Of a stretch of DNA of 64,000 bases, positions 1 through 9,159 are shown one piece after another. Source of the DNA: Pseudomonas quebecensis. GTDB taxonomy: Bacteria; Pseudomonadota; Gammaproteobacteria; Pseudomonadales; Pseudomonadaceae. The stretch spans positions 62,001-126,000 of the forward strand of contig NZ_CP112866.1 of NCBI RefSeq assembly GCF_026410085.1, given 5' to 3'. Each line of letters opens with the position of its first letter. The stretch's first letter is position 1. The notes under the pieces are model-generated. The model was not told where the DNA came from. It made no database searches and saw only the letters and a list, made by a program, of their open reading frames with translations. The position numbers and the translations under genes are program-made.

Positions 1-630
1 CACATGCTTGCCGATACTGGTGGCGCCGGTGAACAGCAAGTGATCGAAGCGCAGCCGGGAGAACGCGATGCCCATATCGGCCTCGCCGAGCACCACGCAC
101 ACCAGGTCTTCAGGGAAGATTTTCGCCAGCAGCGTCTTGAGCAATTGCCCGGTAGCGGGAGTGGACTCACTGAGTTTGAGCATCACCCGGTTACCCGCCG
201 CCAACGCTCCGACCAGCGGGCCGATGGCCAGGTACAGCGGGTAGTTCCACGGCACGATCACACCGACGACCCCCAGTGGCTGGTAAATAACGCTGGCTGA
301 GGCCGGTTGGAAGGCAATGCCTACGGTGCGTCGGGATGGTTTCATCCAACGCTTGAGGTGTCTGCTGGCGTAGTGAATGCCATGCAGGCTGGGCATCAAT
401 TCAGCGAAGAGGGTTTCGTCGGCGCTGCGGTGGCTGAAGTCCTGGCTGATGGCGTCGATCAGGGCCTGGCGTTCGTTGCTGAGCACATTCCGCAGGGCCT
501 TGAGCCATTGCTGGCGTTGCGCGGCCGGCGGCATCGGGTTTGCGGCGTAGGCATGCCGTTGGGCGTCAAACAGCGCCTGGAGTTGATCCAGCGCCTGGGT
601 ATCCTGCAGGTAAGCAACGTTGGCGGACAT
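1..630 (-). CDS. Coniferyl aldehyde dehydrogenase family protein (N-terminal part)
   Basis: The first 210 residues of an NAD(P)-dependent aldehyde dehydrogenase are present; the rest lies beyond the left edge of the window. The start is the ATG at 628-630 (MSANVAYLQDTQ). The segment has the Rossmann-side motif VPWNYPLYLAIGPLVGAL and the LLFTGATSIGKHV stretch that precedes the catalytic region. The catalytic Cys and Glu are outside the window. Resemblance is to the coniferyl aldehyde dehydrogenase (CalB-like) subgroup, which oxidises aromatic or medium-chain aldehydes; the true substrate is not shown by the sequence. It is divergent from a TetR gene at 777, which is a plausible regulator. Confidence 0.85.
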   Translation of the reverse strand, partial: MSANVAYLQDTQALDQLQALFDAQRHAYAANPMPPAAQRQQWLKALRNVLSNERQALIDAISQDFSHRSADETLFAELMPSLHGIHYASRHLKRWMKPSRRTVGIAFQPASASVIYQPLGVVGVIVPWNYPLYLAIGPLVGALAAGNRVMLKLSESTPATGQLLKTLLAKIFPEDLVCVVLGEADMGIAFSRLRFDHLLFTGATSIGKHV

Positions 631-665
631 GGCGCAGTACCGATTGTTATTGGTCTGCGTGGATT

Positions 666-685
666 TTTAGAGTCATTACTCTAAA
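666..685. promoter_or_regulatory. Candidate TetR operator
   Basis: A perfect inverted repeat (TTTAGAGT, 4-nt centre, ACTCTAAA) lies in the 146-bp gap between the divergent aldehyde dehydrogenase and TetR genes, about 36 bp upstream of the dehydrogenase start codon. Size and position fit a TetR-family operator; binding by the adjacent regulator is inferred. Confidence 0.45.
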
Positions 686-776
686 TTGTCAAATAACATT
701 GCAGCAACATGATGGATTTATCCAGGCCGAGATAGCCCGTAAGATGCCCCATCCCGTGTACAGAAGCTGATCCCCT

Positions 777-1448
777 ATGGCACCACGAGTAAAGACCAGC
801 GAGCGCATTGTGCAAACCAGCCTGGAGCTTTTTAACCAGCAGGGCGAACGCAGTGTCAGCACCAACCATATCGCCGCCCATATGGAAATTTCGCCGGGCA
901 ACCTGTACTACCACTTCCCCAACAAGCAGGCGATCATCGCCGTGCTGTTTCGCGAATACGAAGCGCTGGTGGACAGCTTCCTGCGTCCGCCCCAAGGGCG
1001 CGCCATGCAGGTGGAGGACAAGCGCTTCTACCTGCAGGCCGTGCTGGCCGGCATGTGGCGCTATCGTTTCCTGCACCGTGACCTGGAACACCTGCTGGAA
1101 AGCGACCCGGAGCTGGCTACTGGCTATCGGCGTTTTTCCCAGCGCTGCCTGATCCAGGGCGGTGCTATCTATCAGGGCTTTGTCGATGCCGGCATCCTCA
1201 ACATGGACCCGGTGCAAACCGAAGCCCTGACCCTCAATGCCTGGATCATCCTCACCTCCTGGGTGCGGTTTTTGTGCACCACCAATGAAAACTCTGCCCA
1301 CCTGAGCGCCGAAGCGATCAAGCGCGGGGTGTATCAGGTGCTGGTGCTGGAGGCGGGTTTTGTCACGCCCCAGGCGAAAGAGGCGGTAGACGCGCTGTTC
1401 AAGGAGTTTTACGTGCCGTTGAATCAGGCACTGGAAGACGTGAAGTAG
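777..1448 (+). CDS. TetR/AcrR family transcriptional regulator
   Basis: This 223-residue protein has an N-terminal TetR helix-turn-helix at about residues 8-60, including the typical ISPGNLYYHFPNKQAI recognition segment, followed by an all-helical ligand-binding half. The length is normal for the family. It is divergent from the aldehyde dehydrogenase gene starting at 630, with a palindrome between them, so control of that gene and itself is likely. The ligand is unknown. The next gene, a rhodanese, starts 30 bp downstream on the same strand and may be co-transcribed. Confidence 0.9.
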   Translation: MAPRVKTSERIVQTSLELFNQQGERSVSTNHIAAHMEISPGNLYYHFPNKQAIIAVLFREYEALVDSFLRPPQGRAMQVEDKRFYLQAVLAGMWRYRFLHRDLEHLLESDPELATGYRRFSQRCLIQGGAIYQGFVDAGILNMDPVQTEALTLNAWIILTSWVRFLCTTNENSAHLSAEAIKRGVYQVLVLEAGFVTPQAKEAVDALFKEFYVPLNQALEDVK

Positions 1449-1478
1449 GCCCTTTCTCTAATGCTACAGGAGTCCGCC

Positions 1479-2333
1479 ATGCCGCTTGCCCAACTGATCA
1501 GTCCCCAGCAATTGGCCGAGCGCCGCAAGGCCGAAGGTCTAGTGATCCTCGATTGCCGCTTTGCCCTGGAAGACCCGGACTACGGGTGCTCCAGTTATGA
1601 AGAAGGTCACATTGAGGGGGCGCAATATGCCGATCTGGATCGTCACCTCAGTGGTCCGGTGGTAAAAGGCGTGACCGGCCGCCACCCTTTACCGGCGGCG
1701 GACACCTTCGCCAAGCAACTGCGGGCCTGGGGCATCAGTGCGGATACCGATGTCGTGCTATATGACGACGGCCCGGGCGCCTATGCTGCGCGGGCATGGT
1801 GGCTGCTCGCCTGGCTGGGCAAGCGCGACGGCGTGTTCATTCTGGATGGCGGCCTCAAGGCTTGGCACAGCGCCGGTTTCCCATTGAGCCTGGACGTTCC
1901 GGTAAACGAAGCGGGGAGCTTTGTCGGCCAGCCGGACAATCATCTGCTGCTGGACGCCGAACACCTGCAAAAACGCTTGGGTCAGCCGGGCATGACCTTG
2001 ATCGATGCTCGCGCACGCGCCCGTTTTCGCGGCGACGTTGAGCCCATCGACCCGATTGCCGGGCATATTCCCGGCGCGCAGTGCGCGGCATTCAATGAAA
2101 ACCTCGGCAGCGACGGGCGCTTTTTGCCGGCTGAACAACTCAAGCAACGCTTCGCCGCACAGTTGCAGGGGCGTTCGCCGGAAGAACTGGTGGCCTATTG
2201 CGGTTCGGGGGTGACGGCGTGCCACAACCTGTTCGCCCTGAGCCTGGCGGGTTATCCACTGGGTAAGTTGTATGCGGGGTCGTGGAGCGAGTGGATCACC
2301 GATTCGAAGCGGGCGATTGCTACGGGCGACTGA
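1479..2333 (+). CDS. Sulfurtransferase with two rhodanese domains
   Basis: This protein of 284 residues has two rhodanese domains: an inactive N-terminal one and a C-terminal one with the active-site loop CGSGVTA (Cys about residue 241). That loop is typical of 3-mercaptopyruvate sulfurtransferases (SseA-like) rather than the CRKGV loop of classical thiosulfate sulfurtransferases. It would move sulfane sulfur to cyanide, thiols or thioredoxin in the cytoplasm. I chose the ATG at 1479 because ACAGGAG lies just upstream; an in-frame ATG at 1461 lacks such a site. It follows the TetR gene by 30 bp. Confidence 0.88.
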   Translation: MPLAQLISPQQLAERRKAEGLVILDCRFALEDPDYGCSSYEEGHIEGAQYADLDRHLSGPVVKGVTGRHPLPAADTFAKQLRAWGISADTDVVLYDDGPGAYAARAWWLLAWLGKRDGVFILDGGLKAWHSAGFPLSLDVPVNEAGSFVGQPDNHLLLDAEHLQKRLGQPGMTLIDARARARFRGDVEPIDPIAGHIPGAQCAAFNENLGSDGRFLPAEQLKQRFAAQLQGRSPEELVAYCGSGVTACHNLFALSLAGYPLGKLYAGSWSEWITDSKRAIATGD

Positions 2334-2346
2334 CCTTCCACCCGTT

Positions 2347-3342
2347 TTAGCCATGTTGTGCCAATAACCATTGGGGGATGCGACGTTCCAGGTAGTAGCC
2401 GGGGCGTTTCAGTGAACCATCGACAAAGCCCACATGGCCACCCTTGGTCGTGAGCTCAAACTCGGTGCAATCCGACAGCTCGCTGGCCTGCGGCAGGCTA
2501 TGGGCAAACACGAACGGGTCGTCGGCGGCCTGGATAATCAGGGTGGGGGTGCGGATGCCGCCCAGATAGTAACGACTCGACGCGCGGCGGTAATAATCCT
2601 CGGCACTCAGAAAACCGTGCAGCGGCGCGGTGACCCGGCCGTCGAAGTCCCAGAACGTGCGCATCTTCTCCAGCGAGCCGAGGGCCTCCAGGGTTTTCAG
2701 TCCCTCCACCTGGCCGTCCTGTAGGAAGCGGCGTTGCTTGACGCGGATATACGCCAGCATCTCGCGCATGAAGTGCTTTTGATACACCCGCGAAAACCCC
2801 AACCCGATGCGATCGGCGCACTGATCCAGGCGAAAGGGTACCGACACTGCCGCTGCGCCTTGCAACCCGGACATTTCCCCCGTTTCCCCCAAGTGCTTGA
2901 GCAACACATTGCCGCCCAGCGAGTAACCCACCGCGTACAAGGGCGCCAACGGTCGCTTGGCGCGCAGGTGCGCAATGGTCGCTGCGAGGTCTTCGCTGGC
3001 GCCGGAGTGATAGCTGCGCGCCAACAGGTTCGGCTCGCCGGAACAGCCCCGCCAGTTCAGCGCGACGCTGGCCCAGCCCTGGCCGGCGAGGACTTTCTGC
3101 AAGCCTGCGACATAGGGGGAATTGGACGAGCCGGTCAGCCCATGCAGCACCAGCACCAGCGGCACGTGTGCGTCGTGGGGGCCATGCCAGTCGAGGTCCA
3201 GAAAGTCGCCGTCGTCCAGCCACAAGCGCTCGCGTTGGCGCTTAATGTGGGTTGTGGGGCGCAACAGCGGCCCCCACAGGGTTTGCAGGTGGGGGTTGCC
3301 GAGGCCGAAGGCGGGGGTGAACAGGTCGGAGGACGGTGTCAT
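2347..3342 (-). CDS. YheT-type alpha/beta hydrolase
   Basis: This protein of 331 residues has an alpha/beta hydrolase fold. HGLTGSSNSPY forms the oxyanion region and GYSLGG is the nucleophile elbow with catalytic Ser; DDPFV and GGHVGF supply the probable Asp and His. The opening residues (FGLGNPHLQTLWGP) are characteristic of the YheT/embryonic ABHD1-3-like family, usually annotated as hydrolases of unknown substrate. The ATG at 3340-3342 is preferred over an ATG 36 bp upstream. It is convergent with the rhodanese gene, the stop codons being only 13 bp apart. Confidence 0.88.
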   Translation of the reverse strand: MTPSSDLFTPAFGLGNPHLQTLWGPLLRPTTHIKRQRERLWLDDGDFLDLDWHGPHDAHVPLVLVLHGLTGSSNSPYVAGLQKVLAGQGWASVALNWRGCSGEPNLLARSYHSGASEDLAATIAHLRAKRPLAPLYAVGYSLGGNVLLKHLGETGEMSGLQGAAAVSVPFRLDQCADRIGLGFSRVYQKHFMREMLAYIRVKQRRFLQDGQVEGLKTLEALGSLEKMRTFWDFDGRVTAPLHGFLSAEDYYRRASSRYYLGGIRTPTLIIQAADDPFVFAHSLPQASELSDCTEFELTTKGGHVGFVDGSLKRPGYYLERRIPQWLLAQHG

Positions 3343-3399
3343 GAAACTCTCAGTCTGTGGCGAGCCTGCCCGCCACAAGAATACGCGTGCTGAAAAGCA

Positions 3400-4017
3400 T
3401 TAAGCGCCGCTTTCGACCAACCGGTGCCACAACGCGTAATACACCCGCCCGGATTTTTGCTCCCGGTGCAGGCGCCACGCGCCCGGCAGGCCCAGGGTAG
3501 AAGGTGCGGTTTCGCTTTCGGTGTAGATCCACGCATCGGCAGCCAGCCATTGGCGTTCTTCCAGCAGCGCACACACGGTGGGCAACAGGTTCTGGTTGAA
3601 CGGCGGGTCGAGGAACACCACGTCGTACTCGCTGGCAGGCTGGGTTTCCAGGTAGCGCAGGGCGTCGGCGGTCTGCACCTGGCCGTTGGTGCAACGCAGG
3701 GTGCCCAGATGTTCCTTGAGGCTGGACACCGCGACGTTGCTGGCATCCAGCGCCTGGGCCTGGGCAGCGCCACGGGACAGCGCCTCCAGGAACAGCGCGC
3801 CACTGCCGGCGAACGGGTCCAGCACCCTGGCCCCGCCGATGTAGGGCGCGAGCCAGTTGAACAGGGTTTCGCGCACGCGATCCGGCGTGGGGCGCAGGCC
3901 TACCACGTCGGGGAAGCTCAGCTTGCGGCTGCCCCATTCACCGCCAATGATGCGCAGTTGGCCCACACCGTTATGCACGTTGTGGACAGGTTTTTTCGGG
4001 CGAGATGAACTGGCCAT
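3400..4017 (-). CDS. rsmD: 16S rRNA (guanine(966)-N(2))-methyltransferase RsmD
   Basis: This 205-residue class I SAM methyltransferase modifies G966 of 16S rRNA during 30S assembly. It shows LRIIGGEWGSRKL and LRPTPDRVRETLFNWL near the N terminus, the SAM-binding DPFAGSGALFLEAL at about residues 67-80 and the catalytic DPPF at 137-140, all standard for RsmD. Its start codon overlaps the stop codon of the upstream M16 gene by one base, so it is translated from the same transcript. Pseudomonads commonly carry rsmD beside two M16 proteases, near ftsYEX. Confidence 0.95.
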   Translation of the reverse strand: MASSSRPKKPVHNVHNGVGQLRIIGGEWGSRKLSFPDVVGLRPTPDRVRETLFNWLAPYIGGARVLDPFAGSGALFLEALSRGAAQAQALDASNVAVSSLKEHLGTLRCTNGQVQTADALRYLETQPASEYDVVFLDPPFNQNLLPTVCALLEERQWLAADAWIYTESETAPSTLGLPGAWRLHREQKSGRVYYALWHRLVESGA

Positions 4018-5507
4018 TAATGCTCCGGGACGCCGAGCGGCTGCTCGGCGGGTTTATCAGTAGGGGGCGGTAGTGGCTTCTGCGCAATCGTTGGGCCGGC
4101 GGTCACGATGACCATCTTGTCGGCGCTCAAGTGTTTGTTCAACGCAGCCTTGACCTGCTCTACGGTCAGGGCCTGGGATTGTTTCATGAAATCTTCGAGA
4201 TAGCTCAGCGGCAGGTTGTAGAAACCCATGGCGCCCAGCTGGCCGACGATATCGGCGTTGCTCGCCGTCGACAGCGGGAAGCTGCCGGCCAGCTCACGCT
4301 TGGCGTCATCCAATTCCTTCTGGGTCGGGCCGGTCTTGAGGTAATCGGCCAGCACTTGCTCCACCAGTCGCAGGGTGCCGCCGCTCATTTCGGCGCGGGT
4401 TTGTAAGTTGATCATGAACGGGCCGCGCACCTGCATGGGCGAGAAACCGGAGTACACACCATAGGTCAGGCCGCGTTTCTCGCGCACTTCGCTCATCAAG
4501 CGCGTGCCGAACCCACCGCCGCCGAGGATCTGGTTGCCCAGGGACAAGGCTGCGTAGTCCGGGTCGGCGCGGTCGATGCCCAGTTGGGCGAACAGCAGGT
4601 GAGTCTGCTTGGAAGGGAACTCGATATGACTCAGACCGGCCTTGGGCTCGGTGGGCTGGGCGATTTTCGGCAGGGCAGGGCCCTTGGGCAGTGAGGCGGA
4701 CACCTTGGCGGTCATGGCCTCGGCTTCGGCGCGGCTCAAGTCACCCACCACCGCAATCACTGCGTTACCTGCGGCATAAGCCTTGGCATGGAAGGCCTGC
4801 AGTTGTGCGAGGGTAATCTTCGGCACGCTTTCAGGCGTGCCTTCGCTGGAATGCGCATAAGGGTGATCGCCATACAGGCGCTTGAACAACTCAAGGCTCG
4901 CCAGTTTGGCGGGGTTCTGCTTCTGGTATTCGAAGCCGGCCAGGATCTGGTTCTTGATGCGCGCCAGGGAATCGGCCGGGAAGGTCGGTTGGCCGATCAC
5001 CTGGTCGAACAGCGCCAGGGCGGCGTCGCGCTTGGCGCTGTCGCTGAGGCTGCGCAGGGACACCAATGCCATGTCGCGGTAGGCACCGTTGCCGAAGTCG
5101 GCGCCCAGGCCTTCAAAGCCGCTGGCGATCTGGCTGACGTCCTTGCCCGGCACGCCTTCGTTGAGCATGGCGTTGGTCATCAGCGCCAGGCCGGGTACAT
5201 CGCCGTCCTGGCTGCTGCCGGCGGCGAACAGGATGCGCATGTCGAACATGGGCAGTTCGTGGGCTTCGACGAACAGCACCTTGGCGCCTTCTGCGGTGGT
5301 CCAGGTCTGCACATCCAGCTTGCGATTGGTCGGCGCCTTGCCGTCCAGTTCCGCCAGGGACTGCAGCGTGTTGGCCGATTGAGCCTGATCCAGCGCCTGG
5401 CTGGCCACGGACTCGCCGGGGCGCAGGAAGTACACGGCGCTTGCGGCGATCAAGGTGACGGCGATCAGGCCAGGCAGGATCAGGCGGCTGTTTTTGCGAT
5501 CACTCAT
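4017..5507 (-). CDS. M16 family metallopeptidase homologue lacking the zinc motif
   Basis: This 496-residue M16 (pitrilysin/insulinase) protein has an N-terminal membrane anchor or signal (LILPGLIAVTLIAASAVYFL) and two M16 half domains. Where the active partner has HALEH, this one has a PGLALMTNAML stretch with no HxxEH, so it should not bind catalytic zinc. Such subunits pair with an active M16 partner, as in two-chain M16B peptidases. The start at 5507 overlaps the end of the active gene by 8 bp, supporting coupled translation of the two halves. Location is probably periplasmic. Confidence 0.9.
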   Translation of the reverse strand: MSDRKNSRLILPGLIAVTLIAASAVYFLRPGESVASQALDQAQSANTLQSLAELDGKAPTNRKLDVQTWTTAEGAKVLFVEAHELPMFDMRILFAAGSSQDGDVPGLALMTNAMLNEGVPGKDVSQIASGFEGLGADFGNGAYRDMALVSLRSLSDSAKRDAALALFDQVIGQPTFPADSLARIKNQILAGFEYQKQNPAKLASLELFKRLYGDHPYAHSSEGTPESVPKITLAQLQAFHAKAYAAGNAVIAVVGDLSRAEAEAMTAKVSASLPKGPALPKIAQPTEPKAGLSHIEFPSKQTHLLFAQLGIDRADPDYAALSLGNQILGGGGFGTRLMSEVREKRGLTYGVYSGFSPMQVRGPFMINLQTRAEMSGGTLRLVEQVLADYLKTGPTQKELDDAKRELAGSFPLSTASNADIVGQLGAMGFYNLPLSYLEDFMKQSQALTVEQVKAALNKHLSADKMVIVTAGPTIAQKPLPPPTDKPAEQPLGVPEH

Positions 5508-6855
5508 GAGCGGTCTCCTCGGGCAGAACATGGGCGACGCTCAAACGTTCGCGGGTGAAGTAGGTGCGGGCGGCCTTCTGGATATCATCCGGGGTCACGC
5601 TTTGCAGGTCGGCGAGTTCGCTGTCCATGAGTTTCCACGACAGCCCCACGGTCTCCAGGGAGCCGATGGCGGTGGCCTGGCTGGTGATGGAGTCCCGCTG
5701 ATAGACCAGGCCGGCGATGACCTGGGCACGGATGCGCTCCAGTTCTTCAGCGGTCGGCGGCTTGGCTTTCAACTCGTCCAGAAGGCGCCACAGGCCGGCT
5801 TCGGCTTGGGCGATGGTCTTTTTCTTCTGCTGGTTCGGCGTGGCCGAGAGGGTGAACAGGGTGTCGCCACGGGTATAGGCGTCGTAGTTGGTGGAGGCGG
5901 CGGATACCAGCTCTTCGCCGCGCTCCAATTGTTCGGAAATACGCGCGCTATAGCCGCCATCCAGCAGGGCCGAGATCAGGCGCAGGGCCTGCACCGAACG
6001 CTTGTCCTCGGCAGTGGCGAGGCCCGGGACGTTGAAGCCCAGGATCACGCTGGGCAATTGAGTCTGCACGCGCATTGTCAGCAGGCGCTCGCCGGGTTCG
6101 GCCAGTTCCATCGGGATCTTGGCCGGTGGCACGTCACGCTTGGGGATCGGGCCGAAGTAGCGCTGGGCCAGGTTCTTGACCTCGTCCGGGGTCACGTCGC
6201 CGACCACCACCAACGTGGCGTTGTTGGGCACGTACCAGGACTGGTACCAGTGGCGCAGCTCCTCGACCTTCATGCGTTCCAGGTCCGCCATCCAGCCGAT
6301 GGTCGGCGTGTGATAGCCGCTGGCCGGGAAAGCCATGGCCTTGAAGCGTTCGAAGGCCTTGGACATCGGGTTGTCATCGGTGCGCAGGCGGCGCTCTTCC
6401 TTGATCACCTCGATCTCGCGGCTGAACTCGTCGGCCGGCAGGCGCAGGCTGGCCATGCGGTCGGCTTCCAGCTCGAAGGCCACACCCAGGCGGTCGCGGG
6501 CCAGTACTTGGTAGTAGGCGGTGTAGTCGTCGCTGGTGAACGCATTTTCTTCGGCGCCCAGGTCGCGCAGGATCAGCGAGGCTTCGCCTGGCCCGACCTT
6601 GGCGCTGCCCTTGAACATCATGTGTTCCAGGGCATGGGATAAACCGGTCTGGCCCGGGGTTTCATAGCTTGAGCCGACCTTGTACCAGACCTGGGAAACC
6701 ACTACCGGCGCGCGATGGTCTTCGCGCACGACCACCTTGAGGCCGTTGTCGAGGGTGAATTCATGGGTGGGTTGTGGATCGGCAGCCAAAGCTGAAAGAG
6801 GCAGACAAACTGTGCTGAACAGCAGGCCTGCGGCGCGGCGGGCGAGAGCATTCAT
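5500..6855 (-). CDS. M16 family zinc metallopeptidase (active subunit)
   Basis: This 451-residue protein has a signal peptide (MNALARRAAGLLF to SALA) and the inverted zinc motif HALEH at residues 74-78, with the downstream FELEADR glutamate expected for M16B peptidases. I chose the start at 6855 because it yields the signal peptide directly; an upstream in-frame ATG at 6945 adds a hydrophilic leader that would bury it. It is first in an operon with the inactive partner and rsmD. It probably works in the periplasm as a heterodimer on small proteins or peptides; the substrate is not known. Confidence 0.92.
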   Translation of the reverse strand: MNALARRAAGLLFSTVCLPLSALAADPQPTHEFTLDNGLKVVVREDHRAPVVVSQVWYKVGSSYETPGQTGLSHALEHMMFKGSAKVGPGEASLILRDLGAEENAFTSDDYTAYYQVLARDRLGVAFELEADRMASLRLPADEFSREIEVIKEERRLRTDDNPMSKAFERFKAMAFPASGYHTPTIGWMADLERMKVEELRHWYQSWYVPNNATLVVVGDVTPDEVKNLAQRYFGPIPKRDVPPAKIPMELAEPGERLLTMRVQTQLPSVILGFNVPGLATAEDKRSVQALRLISALLDGGYSARISEQLERGEELVSAASTNYDAYTRGDTLFTLSATPNQQKKKTIAQAEAGLWRLLDELKAKPPTAEELERIRAQVIAGLVYQRDSITSQATAIGSLETVGLSWKLMDSELADLQSVTPDDIQKAARTYFTRERLSVAHVLPEETAHE

Positions 6856-7087
6856 TCGTTTTTTAACCTGTTGGGCTGCCCGCTTGGTCTTAGCGTCGGC
6901 GGGCGAGGAGGTGCTAGGATACTGATCCGATTCAGGGACGGCCACAGCGGCTGTCTTGTTGAGGCCCTATTTAGGCCTTACAAAATGTTGCGCATGAACG
7001 AGCTGGCTAAAAAACAGTCTGTTACGCATCGAATTTTATTTACCGGCACGCCCCTAGGCGCGTCGCTACCTTGAGATAGCCGTCTCC

Positions 7088-8491
7088 ATGTTTGGTTCCA
7101 ACGACGACAAGAAGACCCCAGCCGCGGCTGGCGAGAAAAAAGGCCTGTTCGGATGGCTGCGCAAAAAGCCGCAGGAAACCGTCGTCGAACAGCCGCAGGT
7201 TCAACCTGAGCCGATCCCCGAACCCGTTATAGAAGCCGAACCGGCGGCCGAAGCGCCGGCACCGGTGGTATTGCCCCTGGTGGAGCCGGTATTGCAGCCG
7301 GTCGTCGAAGCGCCGCCTGAGCCTGAGCCGGAGCACAAGCCATGGCCGCCGTTGCCGGTGGCCGAGGAACCGGTGGCGCTGGTCGATGATGTGCAGGCTG
7401 AGCACCTCGTGCCGCCGATTCCGCCGGTTGTCGAACCTGAGCCGCAGCCGGCGGCAGTCGAGCCGACGCCTGCTCCGGTAGTTGTGCCTGCGCCGGCCGG
7501 GCCTGCGCCGGTGCTAGAGGCCGCGCCTGCGGTCATCGCTGCGCAACCGGCCGAAATCAGCAAGACCGGCTTCTTCGCCCGCCTCAAGCAAGGCCTGAGC
7601 AAGACCAGCGCCAGTATCGGTGAAGGCATGGCCAGCCTGTTCCTGGGCCGCAAGACCATCGACGACGAACTGCTCGAAGACATCGAAACCCGTCTGCTGA
7701 CCGCCGACGTCGGCGTCGAAGCCACCGCGGTAATCATCCAGAGCCTGACCCAGAAGGTCGCCCGCAAGCAACTGACCGACGCCGATGCCCTCTACAAATC
7801 GCTGCAGGCCGAGCTGGCCGCGATGCTCAAGCCGGTCGAAGCGCCGCTGGTGATCACCCCGAACAAGCCATTCGTGATTCTGGTGGTGGGCGTCAACGGC
7901 GCCGGCAAGACCACCACCATTGGCAAACTGGCCAAAAAGCTGCAGCTTGAGGGTAAGAAAGTCATGCTCGCCGCCGGCGATACCTTCCGTGCCGCTGCCG
8001 TGGAGCAGTTGCAGGTCTGGGGTGAGCGCAACAAGATCCCGGTCATCGCCCAGCACACCGGCGCCGATTCCGCCTCGGTGATTTTCGACGCCGTGCAGGC
8101 GGCCAAGGCCCGTAACATCGATGTGCTGATCGCCGATACCGCCGGTCGCCTGCACACCAAAGACAATTTGATGGAAGAGCTGAAAAAAGTGCGCCGTGTG
8201 ATCGGCAAGCTCGACGCCGACGCGCCCCACGAGGTGCTGTTGGTGCTGGACGCCGGTACGGGCCAGAACGCTATCAGCCAGGCCAAGCAGTTCAACCAGA
8301 CGGTGCAGTTGACCGGTCTGGCCTTGACCAAACTCGACGGCACGGCAAAGGGCGGTGTGATCTTCGCCCTGGCTAAACAGTTCGGCTTGCCGATTCGCTA
8401 TATCGGTGTCGGTGAGGGTATCGACGACTTGCGCACCTTTGAAGCCGAACCCTTTGTCCAGGCACTGTTTGCCGAGCGGGAGCGTTCATGA
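7088..8491 (+). CDS. ftsY: Signal recognition particle receptor FtsY
   Basis: FtsY is the membrane-associated GTPase that docks ribosome-SRP complexes at SecYEG. This 467-residue copy has a long Pro/Glu/Ala-rich acidic N-terminal A domain (about residues 1-150) and a C-terminal NG domain with GVNGAGKTTTIGKLA (G1), DTFRAAA, DTAGRLHTKDNL (G3) and TKLDGTAKGG (G4). The acidic domain is longer than the core requires, as is usual in pseudomonads. It overlaps ftsE by 4 bp (ATGA), so ftsY-ftsE-ftsX form one translationally coupled unit. Confidence 0.97.
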   Translation: MFGSNDDKKTPAAAGEKKGLFGWLRKKPQETVVEQPQVQPEPIPEPVIEAEPAAEAPAPVVLPLVEPVLQPVVEAPPEPEPEHKPWPPLPVAEEPVALVDDVQAEHLVPPIPPVVEPEPQPAAVEPTPAPVVVPAPAGPAPVLEAAPAVIAAQPAEISKTGFFARLKQGLSKTSASIGEGMASLFLGRKTIDDELLEDIETRLLTADVGVEATAVIIQSLTQKVARKQLTDADALYKSLQAELAAMLKPVEAPLVITPNKPFVILVVGVNGAGKTTTIGKLAKKLQLEGKKVMLAAGDTFRAAAVEQLQVWGERNKIPVIAQHTGADSASVIFDAVQAAKARNIDVLIADTAGRLHTKDNLMEELKKVRRVIGKLDADAPHEVLLVLDAGTGQNAISQAKQFNQTVQLTGLALTKLDGTAKGGVIFALAKQFGLPIRYIGVGEGIDDLRTFEAEPFVQALFAERERS

Positions 8492-9159
8492 TTCGATTCG
8501 AACAGGTCGGTAAACGCTATGCCAACGGGCATGTCGGCTTGCATGAGCTGAGCTTTCGAGTGCGTCGCGGCGAGTTCCTGTTTGTCACCGGCCATTCGGG
8601 CGCGGGCAAAAGTACCTTGCTGCGCCTGCTGCTGGCCATGGAGCGCCCGACCACCGGCAAACTGCTGCTGGCCGGCCAGGACCTGGCCACCATCAGCAAT
8701 GCGCAGATTCCGTTTCTGCGCCGCCAGATCGGCGTGGTGTTCCAGAACCACCAGTTGCTGTTCGATCGCACGGTGTTCAATAACGTCGCGCTGCCGCTGC
8801 AGATTCTCGGGTTGTCCAAGGCTGAGATCATCAAGCGCGTGGATTCGGCCCTGGAGCGTGTAGCGCTGTCGGACAAGACCGACCTCTACCCCGGCGACCT
8901 GTCCACCGGCCAGCAGCAGCGCGTCGGTATCGCCCGCGCTATCGTCCACCGCCCGGCCCTGCTGCTGGCGGACGAACCCACCGGCAACCTCGACCCGCGT
9001 CTGGCGGCGGAGATCATGGGCGTGTTCGAAGACATCAACCGCCTGGGCACCAGTGTGCTGATCGCCAGTCACGACCTGGCGCTGATCGCACGCATGCGCC
9101 ATCGCATGCTTACTTTGCAACGCGGCCGCCTGATCGGCGACGGGGAGGCGGGCGTATGA
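8488..9159 (+). CDS. ftsE: Cell division ATP-binding protein FtsE
   Basis: FtsE is the ATPase of the FtsEX complex, which sits at the division septum and activates periplasmic amidase regulators. The 223-residue protein has Walker A GHSGAGKST, Q loop, the ABC signature LSTGQQQRVGIARA and Walker B LLLADEPTGNLDP. Its start overlaps ftsY and its stop overlaps ftsX, each by 4 bp, the conserved gammaproteobacterial order. Confidence 0.97.
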   Translation: MIRFEQVGKRYANGHVGLHELSFRVRRGEFLFVTGHSGAGKSTLLRLLLAMERPTTGKLLLAGQDLATISNAQIPFLRRQIGVVFQNHQLLFDRTVFNNVALPLQILGLSKAEIIKRVDSALERVALSDKTDLYPGDLSTGQQQRVGIARAIVHRPALLLADEPTGNLDPRLAAEIMGVFEDINRLGTSVLIASHDLALIARMRHRMLTLQRGRLIGDGEAGV

